Source of the DNA: a virus
Reading direction: 5' to 3' (one strand)
Length of the DNA: 64,000 nt
Virus record (IMG/VR): IMGVR_UViG_3300040801_004034
Location: 157,293-221,292 of that record
This document shows positions 33,511 through 41,537 of this stretch, in pieces. The notes beneath the pieces are model-generated. The model was not told the DNA's origin. It searched no databases and saw only the letters and a program-made list of their open reading frames with translations. Every line of letters starts with the position of its first letter. Position 1 is the first letter of the stretch. Both the position numbers and the translations under genes were made by a program.

Positions 33511-33729
33511 CTATGACCTAGACCATTTTTGCTGACGAGTAAGCAAGCCATTGTGCTTAGCATTGCGCTTAATCATCTTGAGCTCTTGTTGCCCTTGCTC
33601 AAGTGTGATATCACCATCATGAATACGCTTCATAATTGCAGAACGTACTTCCATTGAATCAGCAATCTCACCACTACTATCAGCTTTGTTTAGTGCACTT
33701 CGCTTTCGTGATCTGGTTTCATCATTCAT
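33511..33729 (-). CDS. Hypothetical basic protein
   Basis: 72 residues, Arg/Lys-rich helices (RSRKRSALNK; IKRNAKHNGLLTRQQKW), could bind nucleic acid. Overlaps the next gene by 4 nt. Confidence 0.6.
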   Translation of the reverse strand: MNDETRSRKRSALNKADSSGEIADSMEVRSAIMKRIHDGDITLEQGQQELKMIKRNAKHNGLLTRQQKWSRS

Positions 33730-34187
33730 AATTCAGTTATTGTTATCTTATTAGTTACTATATATTTGACATTGACAGCAAACTTGCACTTACAGACGCA
33801 ATTGATTGTCATGTGATGTTCATCTGTAAACACATCACCATACTCGGTGCTATCAAAAGGTGTTAGAGCACTGTAATGATATTCGCATTGTGGACACTGA
33901 AAGTCATATTCATCTTTAACACGAGGACCGTATGTATTTGCATGCTCTTTGCTCTTGATTCCATCATACAACTTGTTCAGATTATCACTGAAGACAAACC
34001 GATCACATACAAAGAGGTTGTATTGTCGGATCTTAGATACCATCCAACCTGTATCAGGATCTTGCGGGTTGATATACCAGTCCTTGTTATCATTGAGCTC
34101 ATACACCCTGTACTTACCACGAGGTAACCATGATAGCGCACCATTACTATCCATCGGACATGCCATGAATCGTTTTAACTCATTCAT
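33726..34187 (-). CDS. Hypothetical protein with zinc knuckle
   Basis: 153 residues. FQCPQCEYHYSAL at about 97-109 and INCVCKCKF at about 130-138 form a probable zinc ribbon near the C-terminus. Overlaps the interrupted gene upstream by 8 nt. Confidence 0.65.
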   Translation of the reverse strand: MNELKRFMACPMDSNGALSWLPRGKYRVYELNDNKDWYINPQDPDTGWMVSKIRQYNLFVCDRFVFSDNLNKLYDGIKSKEHANTYGPRVKDEYDFQCPQCEYHYSALTPFDSTEYGDVFTDEHHMTINCVCKCKFAVNVKYIVTNKITITEL

Positions 34188-34473
34188 CTTTTAAAATATC
34201 TATGTTGTGGTGCATGATTACACTCAGTGATTTATTTGCAACTGTCCACCAACCACAGCACATCTGTTCATGAAGAGAATAATAACCAATGAACTCATCA
34301 TGAAGCATGTCATAGAACATCTTATCGAAGATTCTCTCAGCATGTTGTTCATTGCATGCATGAGGTGGTAATAAGCCCAGCTAGTTGCGCTTCTGCATCC
34401 GCTTTACAGATTTGCGTTTTACATCGATAATCGCTGGTAACCGGATAAACTCCTCATATGTCATTTCGTTCAT
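34180..34473 (-). pseudogene. Small gene with in-frame TAG at codon 31
   Basis: From the ATG at 34473 (overlap with the upstream stop), thirty codons lead to TAG at 34381-34383. The frame continues for 66 sense codons with a MCCGWWTVANK stretch, to a TGA overlapping the next gene. Both halves look like one protein. TAG would be CAG (Gln) after one C-to-T change. Readthrough, decay or error are all open. Confidence 0.6.
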
Positions 34474-34727
34474 AATACTTCTACATTATCATATGCATGA
34501 TAGACAATACCTGTTTCCTTTTCAGTAAATAGCAATTCAAGATTACCACAACTTAATTCCACCTTGTCCACCACAATTGTTCGTTCACCAGATTCATGTC
34601 TACTCCAGTGCCATCCCAGGTACCCACGAATAGCTTTACCTTCGAATGTGCTCTTTGCCCATGCAAGGTATGAATCACGCATTGCTTTATGCGCTGTCTC
34701 TTGTACTTGTTTAATGCTTACGTTCAT
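34470..34727 (-). CDS. Hypothetical protein
   Basis: 85 residues, helix then beta strands with GYLGWHWSRHESG. Unknown. ATGA overlaps on both sides. Confidence 0.6.
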   Translation of the reverse strand: MNVSIKQVQETAHKAMRDSYLAWAKSTFEGKAIRGYLGWHWSRHESGERTIVVDKVELSCGNLELLFTEKETGIVYHAYDNVEVL

Positions 34728-35002
34728 GAGAAGATCTCCGTATCACCTTTCAAATCAAAGATTGTACCGCAATCAGAGCCCTGCGCGTATGATTCATGTC
34801 CATATTGAGCCCCGCCACAGTGGCGAGTCACCTTATAACCTTTCTGAGAGATACCAATAGTATATTCAGCATCATCACCACCTCTTGCGCGCTCATATTG
34901 GAGCATGGCAATAAACTCAGCCAACTCATATTTTGTCATCCGTGCACTGGTAACAGAGACGAATGGTTTAATCTTAGCTAGTCTTGGACCTGTTTTACTC
35001 AT
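34724..35002 (-). CDS. Hypothetical protein
   Basis: 92 residues starting at MSKTGPRLAK, set by the GGAAC promoter at 35008-35024 (-10 TATACTA). Longer upstream frames would translate the promoter. Basic N-terminus, His/Cys/Gly-rich middle. Unknown. Confidence 0.65.
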   Translation of the reverse strand: MSKTGPRLAKIKPFVSVTSARMTKYELAEFIAMLQYERARGGDDAEYTIGISQKGYKVTRHCGGAQYGHESYAQGSDCGTIFDLKGDTEIFS

Positions 35003-35075
35003 ATAACTAGTATATGGTAGTTCCTTAAACATGGAGAAACCTTCCATTTCTGAAAGGCCTTTCCGTAAAGCTAGT

Positions 35076-35438
35076 TTACATTACTGCTCTGCTTCTAATA
35101 AGAGCCTGGCTCATGAGCTTGCTCATGTGAGTTAGTGCTTTTTGAAGCTCTTCAGAGTCTATATTTCTCTCATCAATTGCCATCTCTGCTTCACCATGAA
35201 GTAGATCATAGAAGAACTGCTCTGGTTCTTCAGCAAGAGTCTTCATTAACTGAGCTGCAACAAGATCGAAATACTCTTCTTCAGGCGATATACTATCAGG
35301 CTCTGAGTAGCGCGGATCTCGAGGGTCATATTTCGGCTTACGTGCATTTTCCTGTGCTCGTAGTAAATCTGCTGGTGCATCTTCTAAACCACTGTAGGCT
35401 TCGTAAATTAGTTTGCTGTCATTGTTGATTGTGCTCAT
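35076..35438 (-). CDS. Hypothetical late acidic protein
   Basis: 120 residues, Glu/Ala/Leu-rich helices. The late-type ATTAAATAAT at 35442-35451 ends 3 nt before the ATG, so it is one of the few late genes inside the early array; a minor virion protein is possible. Confidence 0.65.
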   Translation of the reverse strand: MSTINNDSKLIYEAYSGLEDAPADLLRAQENARKPKYDPRDPRYSEPDSISPEEEYFDLVAAQLMKTLAEEPEQFFYDLLHGEAEMAIDERNIDSEELQKALTHMSKLMSQALIRSRAVM

Positions 35439-35441
35439 AAT

Positions 35442-35451
35442 ATTATTTAAT
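35442..35451 (-). promoter_or_regulatory. Late-type promoter (ATTAAATAAT)
   Basis: 3 nt before the ATG at 35438, in a region otherwise served by GGAAC promoters. Confidence 0.6.
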
Positions 35452-35677
35452 GCGGGGTAGGGCGGGATCTGTATAATCTGCGAATAGCGGGGGTCTTAGT
35501 AATCTGCGAGGGATCTGCTCCCGGTTTTTTGTTTGGCATGCAGATATAACCCTAGTTCCAAAACGGCTCAGATAGTAAAGCGTTCCAACGGTTAACCTTC
35601 TCAGACCGGGTTCCTCTGAGCACAAAAGTTTCTCTAGTTCCAACCCACCTCTCGCTAGACCACTTTGGTTCTCTCTG
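35452..35677 (-). other. Non-coding stretch with clustered GGAAC boxes
   Basis: About 225 nt with no credible gene. On the minus strand there are four GGAAC boxes; one, at 35543-35559, has a 5-nt spacer and TTATATC, a weak promoter. The hairpin CTCAGA...TCTGAG (loop GGAACCCGG) and three GCAGAT copies follow. A small RNA from about 35537 to 35452 is possible but unproven. Confidence 0.35.
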
Positions 35678-35845
35678 CTACTTCCTCTTTCTATTCGCCT
35701 TACGCCTCCTTCGCTCGTTCTTATTCTTTCTTTTGTTGTTAGGCTTACCCACCTTAGGACTAAATGCATTCATCCATTTACTGTAGTCAGCATTAGCTCT
35801 AGCTAAGTCATGACCACTGAATGAAAATGTAGGCGCTCCGCTCAT
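35678..35845 (-). CDS. Small protein with strongly basic tail
   Basis: 55 residues starting at MSGAPTFSF, set by the promoter at 35851-35867. The last 22 residues are nearly all Lys/Arg/Asn, suggesting nucleic-acid or ribosome binding. Unknown family. Confidence 0.65.
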   Translation of the reverse strand: MSGAPTFSFSGHDLARANADYSKWMNAFSPKVGKPNNKRKNKNERRRRKANRKRK

Positions 35846-35868
35846 GTTACTATTATATGTCTGTTCCA

Positions 35869-36066
35869 TTACCTGATAGCAGCTTTGATATCACCTATAG
35901 TGTTTACACCTTGCTGTGAGTTATCAATAGCGATCACTTCTGTATCGTCTGGTAGTAAAGATGCAATTGGGTTAGTCCATCTCATTCCATTACTACGAAA
36001 AGCTACCTCTTCTACATTATCTGGATCGTTTTTAGTTGGCGCTTTGACTGCAAATGTTGTACTCAT
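35869..36066 (-). CDS. Hypothetical protein
   Basis: 65 residues. Promoter 36072-36088 (spacer TCTGA) is 5 nt from the ATG. No family recognised. Confidence 0.65.
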   Translation of the reverse strand: MSTTFAVKAPTKNDPDNVEEVAFRSNGMRWTNPIASLLPDDTEVIAIDNSQQGVNTIGDIKAAIR

Positions 36067-36089
36067 ATGTATATTATATCAGAGTTCCA

Positions 36090-36335
36090 TTACTTAGCTG
36101 GCGGCCATGTTAGGCCTGCCTCTTGTAGCTTAGGTACATCTTCGTCAGCAATATCGAACTCATCCTGAGTAGTGTAGTTAGCTTGTTGATGCTCTCCTAA
36201 TGTGTCGAAGACCATCTGCTCTGGAATGAACCACCCATAGTCATTACTACTACCTTTAAAGTACACCCTGACCATATTACGGTCATTGATATGATTGACT
36301 GATGCGCTCTTATGCTCTGTGATTTGTATTACCAT
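36090..36335 (-). CDS. Hypothetical acidic protein
   Basis: 81 residues, beta N-terminal half (NMVRVYFKGSSNDYGWFIP) then acidic. Its stop sits just before the promoter at 36072-36088. Unknown. Confidence 0.65.
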   Translation of the reverse strand: MVIQITEHKSASVNHINDRNMVRVYFKGSSNDYGWFIPEQMVFDTLGEHQQANYTTQDEFDIADEDVPKLQEAGLTWPPAK

Positions 36336-36345
36336 AATTATCCGA

Positions 36346-36531
36346 TCATGCTTGATGCTCTACACTCTTTGCTTCCTGGACCTGCTTCTGGCGCAGGACA
36401 AACTCTTCTACCTCGTCAGCTCTGATGCTGTACGTCGGTATGTGACGATCATGAAACTCCACTCGATAGAACTCACCTTGTGTGGTTGTTAGCGTGACTT
36501 CTTTTAGCTCGATTGTATTTGCTTTGCTCAT
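36346..36531 (-). CDS. Hypothetical protein
   Basis: 61 residues, beta then a Glu/Gln-rich helix. Promoter 36537-36553 (spacer CTTGA). Confidence 0.65.
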   Translation of the reverse strand: MSKANTIELKEVTLTTTQGEFYRVEFHDRHIPTYSIRADEVEEFVLRQKQVQEAKSVEHQA

Positions 36532-36554
36532 GTCGATATTATATCAAGGTTCCA

Positions 36555-36824
36555 TCACAGCATCGGATTGTGCGGAACGTCATTATCTTCTTCCTCACAA
36601 ATCTCGTGATAGGCACATCCTCTTAGTACGCTATTAGCTTTGTACCGAACTGTACCGGTGAATGCTTCTCGCTTTTCCTTCTTGAGTCCAGCTGCTCGAA
36701 CGTATCGTTCAGCTTGCTCCCGGGTGTTAAATGTCGCAACTATCTCTTCTTGTTCTTCAGTCTTGAACTGACCTCCGATATGTGAAAGAAAAACGTGCTC
36801 TGTTATACCTATTAGCTTTACCAT
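36555..36824 (-). CDS. Hypothetical protein
   Basis: 89 residues; FNTREQAERYVRAAGLKKEKR resembles the helix of SPOR-like or small regulatory phage folds but is not diagnostic. Promoter 36830-36846 (spacer CACGA). Confidence 0.65.
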   Translation of the reverse strand: MVKLIGITEHVFLSHIGGQFKTEEQEEIVATFNTREQAERYVRAAGLKKEKREAFTGTVRYKANSVLRGCAYHEICEEEDNDVPHNPML

Positions 36825-36853
36825 GTAATTATTATATCGTGGTTCCGTGAGTG

Positions 36854-37144
36854 CTAATAAACCGCTACCATACGGTGGCTGAACATTGCAGAGAGCTCTC
36901 TCAGATTGAGTGGCTTCTCAGCGATCGTCAAGAACGCATAACCTTCCAGCTCTTCCTGAACCTCTTCTAAATAAACCTCATCACCTTCCCAATCACCTGA
37001 CTCATCATTGAACGTCACGCGCTCAAACGTCATCAAATTGCTATTGCGATCGAGCGTCATGTCGATGTCTTCGTTCTCGCCTAGGTGCACAAACACCATC
37101 ATATCGTTGCTGCGCATTGCTGGTAATTCATTTTTCATATTCAT
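36854..37144 (-). CDS. Hypothetical acidic protein
   Basis: 96 residues starting at MNMKNELPAM, 5 nt after promoter 37150-37166 (spacer CATCA). Acidic with beta strands. Unknown. Confidence 0.65.
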   Translation of the reverse strand: MNMKNELPAMRSNDMMVFVHLGENEDIDMTLDRNSNLMTFERVTFNDESGDWEGDEVYLEEVQEELEGYAFLTIAEKPLNLRELSAMFSHRMVAVY

Positions 37145-37173
37145 AACAATATTATATGATGGTTCCAATACGG

Positions 37174-37287
37174 CTATCCGATCAGTCCGACTGCGTTTGC
37201 AATCATCACTGCTACAAGCACGACAATACCGAACAGTACAACTTTTGCTATTGTTTTGAAGCTCCAACTATTATTTGGTCCAATCAT
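37174..37287 (-). CDS. Single-span membrane peptide
   Basis: 37 residues with one transmembrane helix (about 14-36). It ends right before promoter 37150-37166. No GGAAC promoter of its own. Confidence 0.55.
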   Translation of the reverse strand: MIGPNNSWSFKTIAKVVLFGIVVLVAVMIANAVGLIG

Positions 37288-37315
37288 TTTATTTCCCTTT
37301 GTTTTTGTTATTTGT

Positions 37316-37705
37316 TTATGCAGCAGTCTCTTCTACTAACTGCTCTCCATGAAAGCGTCGTGCCCACACCTCTTTGATATGCTCTTTCTGCTCTCTTGTA
37401 GATGAAAGGGATACGTACTGCAATCGTAGCAGGCGCTTGTAACCGCTAAGGTCTTCTACGATGTTGCCATCACCATCGTGCTGCTTTTCATGACGAACCA
37501 GACCTCGGCCCTTCTTCGAAACATACTCAGCGAGGAACTTCTCGTAACTGTTGTCGTATTTCTTCTCAATCAAGCCAGCTAGATACTTGTGATGGAATGC
37601 ATTTTCCTCACCGGTAACAGTGCACTTGACTTTGACCGTGCAGTTAAAAGCTTGCTTACCATCAGCAAACTCGTAGTTGTATAATTTTTTAGCTTTCTTT
37701 TCCAT
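37316..37705 (-). CDS. Hypothetical basic protein
   Basis: 129 residues starting at MEKKAKKLYNYEF; basic, mixed alpha/beta, no family recognised. Follows the small membrane peptide at 37710-37796 by 4 nt. Confidence 0.65.
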   Translation of the reverse strand: MEKKAKKLYNYEFADGKQAFNCTVKVKCTVTGEENAFHHKYLAGLIEKKYDNSYEKFLAEYVSKKGRGLVRHEKQHDGDGNIVEDLSGYKRLLRLQYVSLSSTREQKEHIKEVWARRFHGEQLVEETAA

Positions 37706-37709
37706 AATG

Positions 37710-37796
37710 TTAAACGTCAATTGCAAAGTACATCACCATCGCTGCATAGGCTGCAACTACTGTAATGACTGCTATGTGAATGATTAAATGTTTCAT
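37710..37796 (-). CDS. Single-span membrane peptide
   Basis: 28 residues, nearly all one transmembrane helix. Promoter 37802-37818 lies 5 nt upstream and contains the stop codon of the preceding gene. Confidence 0.55.
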   Translation of the reverse strand: MKHLIIHIAVITVVAAYAAMVMYFAIDV

Positions 37797-37803
37797 ACTG
37801 ATA

Positions 37804-37977
37804 TTATATCGAGGTTCCGAAAAGGTACTCATCATATGCTGCCTCATCAGAAGCTTCATATTCTGCTTTATGTAGTGCAATTTCATAATCTGCTTCATCT
37901 CGCAGAAATTGCGCTGCTTCAGCTGCTTGCCATGTATCAATATATTGATCGCGATCGTGTTCTTCTAGATGTGCCAT
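37804..37977 (-). CDS. Small acidic protein; stop codon inside next promoter
   Basis: 57 residues, very rich in Glu, Asp and Ala, helical. It terminates at TAA 37804-37806, inside the TATAATA of the next promoter, so its last five residues (GTSI region) are encoded by the GGAAC motif. Own promoter 37983-37999. Confidence 0.65.
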   Translation of the reverse strand: MAHLEEHDRDQYIDTWQAAEAAQFLRDEADYEIALHKAEYEASDEAAYDEYLFGTSI

Positions 37978-37998
37978 ACCAATATTATATCAGAGTTC

Positions 37999-38271
37999 CT
38001 AGAGGGAGTTACGTTTAATGCATCCTGCTTGGTACTGAAGACGATCTGTATCTTTCAACCAATTCGCAACGAATGTCTTGAGAGGGTACTCAGCATACAA
38101 TCCATCTTTCCTTCCGCCGATGTGATGAAAGCCATAATGAGCATTCACATCAATACCTTCGCTGGTAAGAAAGTCAAGATGGGTTCCGAGATCCCATTCC
38201 GGATGAATCAGAGTGCTTTGAGCTACCGAAACTTTTGCTAAATCGAATGTCTGTATTTGCGTTTTTATCAT
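37999..38271 (-). CDS. Hypothetical protein
   Basis: 90 residues. GTHLDFLTSEGIDVNAHYGFHHIGG is His-rich in the middle. Promoter 38277-38293. Unknown. Confidence 0.65.
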   Translation of the reverse strand: MIKTQIQTFDLAKVSVAQSTLIHPEWDLGTHLDFLTSEGIDVNAHYGFHHIGGRKDGLYAEYPLKTFVANWLKDTDRLQYQAGCIKRNSL

Positions 38272-38276
38272 ACCAA

Positions 38277-38293
38277 TATTATATCAGGGTTCC
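38277..38293 (-). promoter_or_regulatory. GGAAC-N5-TATAATA promoter (consensus copy)
   Basis: GGAAC, spacer CCTGA, TATAATA, 5 nt to the ATG at 38271. The CCTGA spacer is the commonest one; 38943-38959 is an identical copy. Confidence 0.8.
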
Positions 38294-38302
38294 GAGATGT
38301 GA

Positions 38303-38431
38303 TTAGCACCATACTAGCTGTTCAGCATCAACATCTAGCTTACGAAGATACTCTTCACGTGCATATCGTTCCTGACGAGCCTTCACTTTACGATCGCGCT
38401 CTTCTTGAGCTAGTCGACGAGCTTCCTTCAT
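38303..38431 (-). CDS. Small highly charged protein
   Basis: 42 residues, a continuous Arg/Glu/Lys helix (KEARRLAQEERDRKVKARQE). The ATG is 7 nt below the three-arm repeat at 38438-38486, which could control its expression. Confidence 0.55.
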   Translation of the reverse strand: MKEARRLAQEERDRKVKARQERYAREEYLRKLDVDAEQLVWC

Positions 38432-38437
38432 CCTTAG

Positions 38438-38486
38438 CAACTTGCTCGTTACAAGTAACGAGCAAGTTGAACAACTTGCTCGTTAC
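38438..38486. repeat. Three-arm perfect repeat (A - A' - A), 15 nt each
   Basis: Three 15-nt arms at 38438-38452, 38455-38469 and 38472-38486, separated by 2 nt each. Arms 1 and 3 are identical and arm 2 is their exact reverse complement. On the RNA, arm 2 can pair with either neighbour but not both. It spans the end of gene 38449-38937 and the leader of 38303-38431. Confidence 0.85.
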
Positions 38487-38937
38487 CAACAATGATCTCA
38501 GCTGCAAGTTCCTCATCGAGCGTCTTCAACCATGCTCGGAACTCCTCGCAATCTTCCTTTGATGTCTTAACGACAGCCCATGCATCGTTAAAGTCAACAC
38601 TCTTATCGAACTTTACGATATGACCAGGGCTGCAACCGCATGAACATCCAGCATTGCGTGAGTAATGAATACTCTTCACATCAGAAAGAATTTCCTTGAT
38701 TGCTGCATTAACTGCACGATTGCACTTGCGAAGAACTTTGTTCCAAGTCTTGCACTTAAAGTCTAGATTATAAATCTTCTTTTCATTGAACCAATCATCT
38801 GCGATCGTCATCACACTTTCTTCCTCTTTAGGTGTCTCAGTGTAGATGACCGCTCGGGTGCTGTGTGAAGGAGCCCAACCATTGCGGCTCTTTGACATCA
38901 TTTTGTTTCGAATTTCTGCTGTGGTGTTATTTTTCAT
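38449..38937 (-). CDS. Hypothetical protein
   Basis: 162 residues. A Cys motif (AGCSCGCSPGH) at about 98-108 and Lys-rich helices. The last ten residues are encoded within the three-arm repeat. Promoter 38943-38959 (spacer CCTGA). Confidence 0.65.
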   Translation of the reverse strand: MKNNTTAEIRNKMMSKSRNGWAPSHSTRAVIYTETPKEEESVMTIADDWFNEKKIYNLDFKCKTWNKVLRKCNRAVNAAIKEILSDVKSIHYSRNAGCSCGCSPGHIVKFDKSVDFNDAWAVVKTSKEDCEEFRAWLKTLDEELAAEIIVGNEQVVQLARYL

Positions 38938-38969
38938 ACCAATATTATATCAGGGTTCCAATACGGCGA

Positions 38970-39290
38970 TCAACCTGCGTCCCAACCATATGGCTTGCAA
39001 AGGAACGGCTTACCATCTACATCAACCAGATCACCTACTGATACGCTATACAGAGGACCATCATCAGCTCGGAACTTTTCTTCGAAGCGAGCTTCTTCGC
39101 TGTCCATGTCCATAAAATCACGTGGCTTGTTTGTAGCTGTGAACACCCACTCAGCAGCCTTTTCCTGCTCGACCACTCCGTCTGGAAGATCATACTCAAA
39201 TACTAAGTGGCGAGTTAGGTTATCGAGCTCCTCATCGGTTGCTCCAAATGCTTGGCGTGTGTCGGTTGGTCGGTATAATTTAATTTTCAT
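38970..39290 (-). CDS. Hypothetical protein
   Basis: 106 residues, starts KIKLYRPTDTRQAFGATDEELD and ends in FLCKPYGWDAG. Promoter 39296-39312 with TATAATC. Unknown. Confidence 0.65.
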   Translation of the reverse strand: MKIKLYRPTDTRQAFGATDEELDNLTRHLVFEYDLPDGVVEQEKAAEWVFTATNKPRDFMDMDSEEARFEEKFRADDGPLYSVSVGDLVDVDGKPFLCKPYGWDAG

Positions 39291-39321
39291 ACTGCGATTA
39301 TATCAGGGTTCCGAGATGTGG

Positions 39322-39501
39322 CTAGAGTCGAATCTTGATCATCTGTTCCAACCAAGCATGGACCTCTTCAATAGTGTCAGCATCTTCTGCACCTTCAACA
39401 TGATCCATAAACACATCCTCATACCATGTCTCAAAGCTTCCGCTCATCAACAGATTGTAAACGCCTTTTGCAACTTCTTCTGTGGTGTGTGTATCTTTCA
39501 T
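39322..39501 (-). CDS. Hypothetical acidic protein
   Basis: 59 residues, acidic helices (VEGAEDADTIEEVHAWLEQM). Promoter 39507-39523 (spacer CTCGA). Confidence 0.65.
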   Translation of the reverse strand: MKDTHTTEEVAKGVYNLLMSGSFETWYEDVFMDHVEGAEDADTIEEVHAWLEQMIKIRL

Positions 39502-39522
39502 ATTGATATTATATCGAGGTTC

Positions 39523-39852
39523 CTAGAAGTGATAGAGCGTTGAGCTCTTGTTGTCCTTATCGATGCAATTCGTATGCCAATTGTGCATGTAAGCTGGGGT
39601 ATACTTCTTGCGATGCTCATCGTATTTGTCTTTGCGGCAAATACGCACCTTACCGTAGAAAGTTCCTAGAGCGCCATACCCGCGATCCTTTTGCGTGACT
39701 TTTGTCTTGAACTGTTTGCGATTCTCTTTAAGCCAATCAGTAGCTTCCTTTCTACTCTCAAAGCCAAGATCGTACATGAGGTAGTTCGTATTGCGTCCAG
39801 TGATGCCTTCTGCATAGGCATTTGTATAAGTCATCCAAATAATATATTTCAT
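39523..39852 (-). CDS. Hypothetical protein
   Basis: 109 residues, Tyr/Lys-rich, starting MKYIIWMTYTNAYAEG. The stop lies in promoter 39507-39523. Own promoter 39858-39874 (CCTGA spacer). Confidence 0.65.
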   Translation of the reverse strand: MKYIIWMTYTNAYAEGITGRNTNYLMYDLGFESRKEATDWLKENRKQFKTKVTQKDRGYGALGTFYGKVRICRKDKYDEHRKKYTPAYMHNWHTNCIDKDNKSSTLYHF

Positions 39853-39881
39853 ACAATTATTATATCAGGGTTCCGTGAGGG

Positions 39882-40136
39882 CTACACACCTGGCAGCTCG
39901 AACTTCACATACCAGTGTGATTGATTTGCGAGCGATGCTCCTCCTCGGAACGGCTTCCATTTATCGCCGGTAGCAAGAATGATTGCTTCTGGGAAAGCTT
40001 TCCTTACTTTCTCCTCGAGCATCTCTGATGTGTACCCATTTCGGTAAAAGTAACCTTTGCGTACTGTAAAGATGCCTTTGCTCTTGCTGACGTGGTTTCC
40101 GATCTTTTCTTCGACTTGACGTGATGTAATTTTCAT
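39882..40136 (-). CDS. Hypothetical basic protein
   Basis: 84 residues starting at MKITSRQVEEKIG: a helix-then-sheet fold with EMLEEKVRKAFPEAIILATGDKWKPFRGG. Similar layout to the protein at 43064. Promoter 40142-40158. Confidence 0.65.
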   Translation of the reverse strand: MKITSRQVEEKIGNHVSKSKGIFTVRKGYFYRNGYTSEMLEEKVRKAFPEAIILATGDKWKPFRGGASLANQSHWYVKFELPGV

Positions 40137-40161
40137 ATGGTTATTATATCGAGGTTCCATG

Positions 40162-40671
40162 CTAGATGTTGTGGATGATCTTACCTGCAATTTTGATCTT
40201 GCGAAGTGATGATATTTTGTAATCACGTTCTGGTATTTCCTTCTCGATGCCTACTGCTTGCTGAGTAGCTGTTGGTGCTGCTTTAGGCAAGAATGGCTTT
40301 AGTTCCGCTAGAGGAATCTCAACTCCAGTCTCCTTATCGATGTAATAAGTTTTGCCGTTCAGCTGTTGAGGCTTGACGCTCAAGTATTGCTCACCTTTAT
40401 GATGAATGATGAAGCGATGTTCCTCATCACGAACACCCCAACGACGAGGCTTAGCTTTGAAAATAGCTTCCTTCCCCTCACGTTCGAGCTGACGATTAAC
40501 GCCTGCTTCGTAGTTAGTTCCGATCAAGCCGCCAACGAATGCAACCTTGATGACGCGTCCAAAGTATGGATTGTTCGTCTTGTTCATGCGAGGCTCGGTA
40601 TGAGCTTCGAATGAGATTGGTGTAGTGCCATTATTGGCATTTTCGATGATGTGGTGTACGATGTTTTTCAT
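40162..40671 (-). CDS. Hypothetical phage protein
   Basis: 169 residues. GGLIGTNYEAGVNRQLEREGKEAIFKAKPRRWGVR and a following beta region occur in a protein type seen in several large phages, with no function assigned. Promoter 40677-40693 (TATAATC). Confidence 0.7.
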   Translation of the reverse strand: MKNIVHHIIENANNGTTPISFEAHTEPRMNKTNNPYFGRVIKVAFVGGLIGTNYEAGVNRQLEREGKEAIFKAKPRRWGVRDEEHRFIIHHKGEQYLSVKPQQLNGKTYYIDKETGVEIPLAELKPFLPKAAPTATQQAVGIEKEIPERDYKISSLRKIKIAGKIIHNI

Positions 40672-40692
40672 AATCAGATTATATCTAGGTTC

Positions 40693-40884
40693 CTAGACGT
40701 CCAGTCTGTATGCTGTAACTACTAGATCATCGATCTCACTCTCTTTCTGAGCAATTTGCTTCTCTAAATAAGCTAGTGCATCATCAGGTGCATCCTTATT
40801 CATCGCAAGTGTATGATAATATTCATGCAAGATGCTCAATTGTGCCTCAGCATGCTCCAATTTTTGTAGTGGTGTCTTTTCCAT
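40693..40884 (-). CDS. Hypothetical coiled-coil protein
   Basis: 63 residues starting at MEKTPLQKLEHAEAQL; two helices with heptad-like spacing. Promoter 40890-40906 (TATAATG). About 90 nt upstream (40907-40995) hold no gene. Confidence 0.65.
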   Translation of the reverse strand: MEKTPLQKLEHAEAQLSILHEYYHTLAMNKDAPDDALAYLEKQIAQKESEIDDLVVTAYRLDV

Positions 40885-40995
40885 ACCAACATTATATCTA
40901 GGTTCCAAGACATGAAAGGACTCGAGCCACACCACATAACTCGAGTCCCGACCCCCTTGGGTCAACCACCTTTTGCCAACCACGGCACATGAAAA

Positions 40996-41211
40996 TTATT
41001 CTTCCGGTTCCTTAAAAATTTCGTCTTGCTCTCCTGGCAAAAGACCAGTCATAAGAAATTCTCGCTCAGTTGCATTGAGCATCGGAAAGGCTTCCTGAAT
41101 CATCATGCCGTCTTTCCATTTTTTGTTGCACTCGAGAAACTCTTGCGAGCTAATATTGAGATGCATCTCATTTGTTTTGCCTGTCAGTGGATTGGTTTTT
41201 GTGATCTTCAT
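40996..41211 (-). CDS. Hypothetical protein
   Basis: 71 residues; ITKTNPLTGKTNEMHLNIS then helices; ends acidic. Resembles a small phage protein seen next to lysis or DNA genes, not assignable. Promoter 41217-41233. Confidence 0.65.
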   Translation of the reverse strand: MKITKTNPLTGKTNEMHLNISSQEFLECNKKWKDGMMIQEAFPMLNATEREFLMTGLLPGEQDEIFKEPEE

Positions 41212-41223
41212 AATGTTATTATA

Positions 41224-41511
41224 TTACTGTTCCGTTTCAGCAAGACGCTCGTTATATTTTGCAAGAATATGATCTTCAACCCTCTTGTATGAACCCCAGC
41301 AACTTGATGGCACATGATTGTAGATGAATACAATGAGCTTTCTGAGCTCATCACTCTCTTGAGGACAATTATCATATCGTCCGTAAGCACCGAAGAGATC
41401 ATTTGCAAGTACTGCATTGATAAACCCTCCTGGCTCATAACCATTCTCGATATAGTCCATCATCGTCTGAGCAAACCGTTTCGGACACTTGTTGTAATCT
41501 ATTTCAAACAT
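41224..41511 (-). CDS. Hypothetical helical protein
   Basis: 95 residues. The ENGYEPGGFINAVLANDLFGAYGRYD segment matches a recurrent phage/plasmid small helical protein of unknown role. Promoter 41516-41532 (TAAAATA). Confidence 0.68.
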   Translation of the reverse strand: MFEIDYNKCPKRFAQTMMDYIENGYEPGGFINAVLANDLFGAYGRYDNCPQESDELRKLIVFIYNHVPSSCWGSYKRVEDHILAKYNERLAETEQ

Positions 41512-41537
41512 ATATTATTTTATCAGGGTTCCGTCAC

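Noticed and set aside
35443-35769. 108-codon minus-strand frame
   Set aside because: Overlaps the real gene at 35678 in another frame and translates GC-rich non-coding sequence; no start signal.
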